A model generated the notes under the pieces. It was not told the origin of the DNA. It worked only from the letters and a program-made list of their open reading frames with translations, and did no database searches. Positions 8,260 through 11,072 of a stretch of DNA of 11,072 nucleotides are shown piece by piece. Where the stretch lies: assembly GCA_016791285.1 (NCBI GenBank), contig JAEUMX010000235.1, positions 1-11,072 on the forward strand, written 5' to 3'. The translations under genes and the position numbers were made by a program. Source of the stretch: Burkholderiales bacterium. Lineage in GTDB: Bacteria > Pseudomonadota > Gammaproteobacteria > Burkholderiales > JAEUMW01. Positions within the stretch are counted from its first letter, which is position 1. Each line of letters opens with the position of its first letter.

Positions 8260-8856
8260 TCACGCCCCGACGTGGCGCGTCTCGTCCCACAGCCGGATCA
8301 CCGGCTCCGAGCGATCGTGCTCGTAGCCGAGCGCGCTCAGGCTCGCCGTGCTGAGCAGGAGAAACTGCCCGGCCGACGGATCGAGTCCGAGCCAGCGCGC
8401 CGCGAGCACCCGCAGGATGTGACCGCTCGAAAAGACGAGCACGTTGCTGCCGATCGCGCGCGCCCGAGCGATCACGCGATCGGCACGCGCGCCGACCTCC
8501 GCCAGCGTCTCGCCGCCGGGACAGCCGTCGCGAAAGATCCGCCAGTCTGGACGCTCGATGTGAATATCTTGCGTCCGCCGTCCCTCGTATTCGCCGTAGT
8601 TCCATTCCACGAGATCAGGGTCCCGCTCGGCAGCGGCGCCGAAGCCGGCGAGCTCGCAGGTGCGCACCGCGCGCTGGAGGGGACTCGTGTACACCTTCGT
8701 GACGCTCAGCTCCGCAAGCCGGGCGCCCAGCCGTTGCGCATTGCGCTCGCCACGCTCGGTGAGCGGCAGGTCGGTAAGCCCCGTGTGCTGTCCGGTGAGG
8801 CTCCACGCCGTGTCGCCGTGGCGGGCAAGATACACCATCGGTAACGTCTCGCTCAC
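8260..8856 (-). CDS. Histidine phosphatase, SHB17 / GpmB-like sugar-phosphate phosphatase
   Basis: A 198-residue cytoplasmic member of the histidine phosphatase (phosphoglycerate mutase-like) superfamily. The catalytic RHG is at 12-14 (H13 takes the phosphate), followed by TAWSLTGQHTGLTDLPLT. The acid candidate is E84 in EWNYGEYEG, and the second histidine is H146 in SGH (144-146). From memory of the family, several blocks follow yeast sedoheptulose-1,7-bisphosphatase SHB17 closely: the GQxTGLTDLPLT segment, W-[NE]-YG-[ED]-YEG, a WR/RDGC..GET segment, GHxLR..AAxW.GL, and a C-terminal L-YxH..EP. Fructose- or sedoheptulose-bisphosphatase activity is therefore plausible. Other options are a general phosphatase or a cofactor-dependent mutase. 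I prefer the GTG at 8856 because AGGAG lies 6 bases before it; an ATG at 8838 would leave little before RHG. It is the first gene of the operon, with its promoter presumably in the gap to its right. Confidence 0.85.
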   Translation of the reverse strand: MSETLPMVYLARHGDTAWSLTGQHTGLTDLPLTERGERNAQRLGARLAELSVTKVYTSPLQRAVRTCELAGFGAAAERDPDLVEWNYGEYEGRRTQDIHIERPDWRIFRDGCPGGETLAEVGARADRVIARARAIGSNVLVFSSGHILRVLAARWLGLDPSAGQFLLLSTASLSALGYEHDRSEPVIRLWDETRHVGA

Positions 8857-9160
8857 CGCATTCTCCTGTTCCCGATCACTTGACCGCCTGGGCGATGCGG
8901 CGCTCCATCCACGTTCGCCGGAGTGTTGCACCCAATGGAGAGTCGAAGGTCTTCAAGATCAACACCCGGCACGAGCAGGCTGCCGCATTCCCTCATTGCC
9001 ACGCGGGCGGTCGCCGAATACATCGAGCCGGACTCTTCGCCGGGGCCTTATGATGTCCCATGCGCCTTCGACCGTCTACCCGCACGCCTCAAGATCAGCG
9101 GGCCCGGAAGCGCGCGGCCAGGTATGCTTTCGGCCTGATCGAATCGAACTCAGCCTCGAC
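8857..9160. other. Divergent intergenic region, probable promoter region
   Basis: 304 bases between the leftward operon and the rightward exported-protein gene. No convincing gene is seen: open frames here are short in-frame extensions or shadows with no family features. The promoter of the six-gene operon should lie here, but I find no clear -35/-10 pair on the minus strand. On the plus strand TATGCT at 9123-9128 could be a -10 box for the rightward gene, but no matching -35 is seen. An 8-base palindrome CGGGCCCG lies at 9099-9106, and TCAAGATCA occurs twice (8953-8961 and 9089-9097); neither is significant alone. Confidence 0.5.
8863..8867 (-). promoter_or_regulatory. Ribosome binding site of the histidine phosphatase
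   Basis: The minus strand reads AGGAG, 6 bases before a GTG at 8856 that is in frame with the RHG motif. An ATG between them is out of frame and meets a TGA at once. This supports GTG initiation. Confidence 0.65.
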
Positions 9161-10687
9161 ATGAAGCTCCCCCCTTTCCTTCTCTTCCTGCTGCTCGCGT
9201 CGCGCGCATGGGCGGACATCCCGGCAACGCCGGTGATGACGCTGTATCAGTTCAACGGCTCGCTCGATGTGCCGTACTACGATATCGACGCTTTTCAGCG
9301 GTCCGGAGCGACTTCGCCGGCGGGTTCCCTGTCGCAAGGCACATCGCTGATTCCATGTCTCGTGATCCGCGCCGGCGAACCGCTGACCGACAGCAGCGGC
9401 ACACCCTATGTCGGCTTTCGAATCGTCGTGGATGCACGAACCGCCACACCCGCATCCACCGAACAATTCAAACAGGCGGTCAACCAGCGCAAGACGCTGA
9501 CGGTGGACAATCACCATTGCGACGACAGCGTTCGCCATGTGATCGATGCGCGGCGGATGTATGCGATGGAGAAGGCACCGTTCTTCAATCCGCCCGTTGC
9601 TCGCGGCGCCGGTGAGCCCGCCACTGCCCGGCCGCAAGGCGAACTGGACGCCATCATTCGCGCATTCCACGATTCGCCGGAATGCGACGACGTCAATCGG
9701 AACCTGATCGGACGGCGCTCGTCACTGCAGGGCGCATGGGACCGTTTCATCCGGGAGCATCGGGGCGACTGGCCGAGCGACGCCCTGGACCGGGCCCGGC
9801 ATCTCGATTTCACGATGCGAACGGCAATCTTCGAGGGGCACCTGGACCGGGGATGCAGTGCCTACGGGAGTTGCGAGCGCAACATCATCGCCCTGTCGAT
9901 CCGCAATCGCGGCCGCGGCGGCTGCCGCGCCGGACAGGGTTGCAGCAGCGAAGGGGATTTCGTCGGCGTATCGTCGAAGGTTTCACAATACAACATCTGG
10001 GACGAACTGCTGACCCAGACCTCCGGCCTGACCTCCTGTTTTCTGCGGGAAGACTTGAGCAGTAGCGCGCGCGGTGGTTACTACGCCAAGCTGCAGGCCA
10101 TGTACGAGCAGAGCGTTCCCACCGTGCAGCGAATCCTGTTTGGCGAAGATCAGGACCTCGCCGAGATCTTCCCTGGCAATTCGGTTGCTGATCTCAAGAA
10201 CCTTCGCCACTACTATCACGCGCCCGCGATGGCCAAGTGCTTCCCGAATTACGACCGGGTGGAATACATCACCGGCGCCGTCGCCCGCCGCGGAAACGAT
10301 TTCGCGCTGATTGCCAACATGCGCATCCGCGTCGATGAGAAAACCGAGGGCGGCTACCGGTTTCGAAGCTTTGTAGTCGAAGCGAAGGACGATCGCGACG
10401 CGGTGGACATTGTCGACCGCTATCCGGGATTCGTGATCGATGAACGCAAGATCGATCTGAAGGCCGCTTCCGCCTGCCCCCCGTACGGCATTCCGCGCGG
10501 TTGCCAGTTTGCCGGGGTGGGCCGCTATCGCACCACGCCACCGTGGCTGCGGGCGGGTCAGCCGCTGGAACTGACCTGCCGCCTTAAGGACCGCGGAGCG
10601 AACTGCCAGGGGCCAGACACGTTCGCGACCGTGCGCGTCGGCGGTGTTTGCGATACGCAGATGCGGCCGGTCGCCGGGGTCAGATAG
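9161..10687 (+). CDS. Exported cysteine-rich protein of unknown function
   Basis: I do not recognise this 508-residue protein. The N-terminus is a typical Sec signal peptide: MK, a hydrophobic run (residues 6-13), then SRAWA with probable cleavage after A18, before DIPATP. There is no lipobox cysteine and no other obvious membrane segment, so it should be periplasmic or secreted. The mature part has 14 cysteines (66, 120, 175, 232, 238, 255, 261, 293, 360, 439, 448, 473, 482, 497). The even number and extracytoplasmic location fit disulfide bonding. A glycine- and arginine-rich patch with two cysteines lies at 250-261. The last 70 residues (439-508) hold five cysteines and look like a small separate domain. 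I chose the ATG at 9161 because the signal peptide begins there; upstream in-frame codons add an unlikely leader. Its ribosome binding site is weak. It is divergent from the operon, so no shared pathway is implied. Codon use looks native and no frame damage is seen. Confidence 0.82.
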   Translation: MKLPPFLLFLLLASRAWADIPATPVMTLYQFNGSLDVPYYDIDAFQRSGATSPAGSLSQGTSLIPCLVIRAGEPLTDSSGTPYVGFRIVVDARTATPASTEQFKQAVNQRKTLTVDNHHCDDSVRHVIDARRMYAMEKAPFFNPPVARGAGEPATARPQGELDAIIRAFHDSPECDDVNRNLIGRRSSLQGAWDRFIREHRGDWPSDALDRARHLDFTMRTAIFEGHLDRGCSAYGSCERNIIALSIRNRGRGGCRAGQGCSSEGDFVGVSSKVSQYNIWDELLTQTSGLTSCFLREDLSSSARGGYYAKLQAMYEQSVPTVQRILFGEDQDLAEIFPGNSVADLKNLRHYYHAPAMAKCFPNYDRVEYITGAVARRGNDFALIANMRIRVDEKTEGGYRFRSFVVEAKDDRDAVDIVDRYPGFVIDERKIDLKAASACPPYGIPRGCQFAGVGRYRTTPPWLRAGQPLELTCRLKDRGANCQGPDTFATVRVGGVCDTQMRPVAGVR

Positions 10688-10689
10688 GC

Positions 10690-10720
10690 GGGACGCGGCA
10701 GGTCTGTCCCTTTTATCTTT
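10690..10720 (+). terminator. Probable intrinsic terminator of the exported-protein gene
   Basis: Starting 3 bases after the stop codon, GGGAC (10690-10694) pairs with GTCCC (10706-10710). One extra G-T pair is possible inside, leaving a loop of about 9 to 11 bases, and TTTTATCTTT follows directly. The stem is short, so strength is uncertain, but position and U-tract fit a rho-independent terminator. Confidence 0.55.
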
Positions 10721-10722
10721 GA

Positions 10723-10760
10723 GGTCTGCGTCGGCCAGGTACTGCGGTGACCCGCAGACC
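10723..10760. repeat. Inverted repeat, 8-base arms
   Basis: GGTCTGCG (10723-10730) and its exact complement CGCAGACC (10753-10760) flank a 22-base loop. It lies between the convergent exported-protein and DUF2283 genes. No T-run follows on either strand, so it is not a standard intrinsic terminator. It may be a transcript-end hairpin or a relic of a small repeat element. Confidence 0.45.
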
Positions 10761-10851
10761 GATGATGCGCCAGTCAGCTGAGCGAACGACCAAAAAACGC
10801 CGAGCAGTGCTTCGCGGTGCAAACTTGGCTCTTCTCGAAGCCGACTGCCGC

Positions 10852-11070
10852 CTATGCAGCAGCCGTTTCGATCTTGCCAGGTAGCTTGCTGAGCGTAAGC
10901 TTTCGTAAGTCAACCTTCTTGCTGGCGTTATCGATGTCGATTCCTACTAGCCTGCCTTCCGCGTCATAGTCCAGAAGGACACCTTCCGAAATTTCTCGGG
11001 TCTCAACGCTCGGCCGCTCCGACAGGTCGATATATAGGGAGTCCGTGTCTGGGTGATAGTTCAGCTTCAT
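10852..11070 (-). CDS. DUF2283 family small protein
   Basis: A complete 72-residue protein of the DUF2283 family. Diagnostic features are the start MKLNYHPDTDSLYIDLS, then EISEGVLLDYDAEGRLVGIDI and a basic C-terminal stretch (ASKKVDLRKL). The function of the family is not established. Members are often encoded beside a DUF4258 protein and have been proposed as part of toxin-antitoxin-like pairs. Any partner would lie to the right, upstream on this strand, beyond the window edge, since only two bases precede the ATG. The ribosome binding site is therefore not visible. The gene lies in DNA of about 50% G+C, well below the operon, which suggests separate acquisition. It converges on the exported-protein gene, and 164 bases separate the two stops. 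Confidence 0.85.
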   Translation of the reverse strand: MKLNYHPDTDSLYIDLSERPSVETREISEGVLLDYDAEGRLVGIDIDNASKKVDLRKLTLSKLPGKIETAAA

Positions 11071-11072
11071 GG

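Noticed and set aside
5715..8354. 879-codon open frame on the plus strand, opposite glycogen phosphorylase
   Set aside because: It is a shadow of glycogen phosphorylase, with compositionally biased sequence and no motif or plausible start signal.
8953..9097. Nine-base direct repeat TCAAGATCA (8953-8961 and 9089-9097)
   Set aside because: Only two short copies 136 bases apart without a promoter context; chance occurrence or a weak operator cannot be told apart.
8660..9160. Upstream extension of the exported-protein frame
   Set aside because: It would run through the phosphatase gene and place the clear signal peptide in the middle of the protein.

Overview
The window is GC-rich bacterial chromosomal DNA (roughly two thirds G+C across the main gene block). 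Strong GGAGG-type ribosome binding sites, an E. coli-type phosphoglucomutase of exactly 546 residues and a proteobacterial-looking glycogen phosphorylase suggest a proteobacterium, perhaps a beta- or gammaproteobacterium. That placement is an inference; no rRNA or phylogenetic marker is present.

Layout. Positions 1-8856 carry six genes, all on the minus strand with gaps of at most 33 bases or short overlaps. This is almost certainly one operon read from right to left: (1) a histidine phosphatase resembling yeast sedoheptulose-1,7-bisphosphatase SHB17 (8260-8856, GTG start); (2) glycogen phosphorylase (5718-8234); (3) alpha-D-glucose phosphoglucomutase (4044-5684); (4) phosphoketolase (1589-4012); (5) a HAD-family hydrolase (866-1570); (6) transaldolase (1-869, running off the left edge). 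HAD and transaldolase overlap as ATGA. Five of the six genes have a clear Shine-Dalgarno sequence, and these settle the starts of glycogen phosphorylase, phosphoketolase and the phosphatase.

How the genes work together. Glycogen phosphorylase releases glucose-1-phosphate from glycogen, and phosphoglucomutase turns it into glucose-6-phosphate. After isomerisation to fructose-6-phosphate (no isomerase is visible, though one may be fused to the cut-off transaldolase), phosphoketolase cleaves it to acetyl-phosphate and erythrose-4-phosphate. Transaldolase and a possible sedoheptulose- or fructose-bisphosphatase could recycle the C4 product. The set reads as a route from stored glycogen to acetyl-phosphate through a phosphoketolase shunt, possibly a carbon-conserving cycle. 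The HAD enzyme's substrate is unknown.

The right-hand part differs. A 304-base gap (8857-9160) separates the operon from a divergent plus-strand gene (9161-10687) for a 508-residue exported, cysteine-rich protein of unrecognised family. A probable intrinsic terminator follows that gene directly. After a short spacer with an inverted repeat comes a complete minus-strand DUF2283 gene (10852-11070) in noticeably lower-GC DNA. No tRNA, rRNA, CRISPR array, insertion sequence or prophage gene was seen. The very long plus-strand frames opposite the operon are shadows of high-GC coding sequence.
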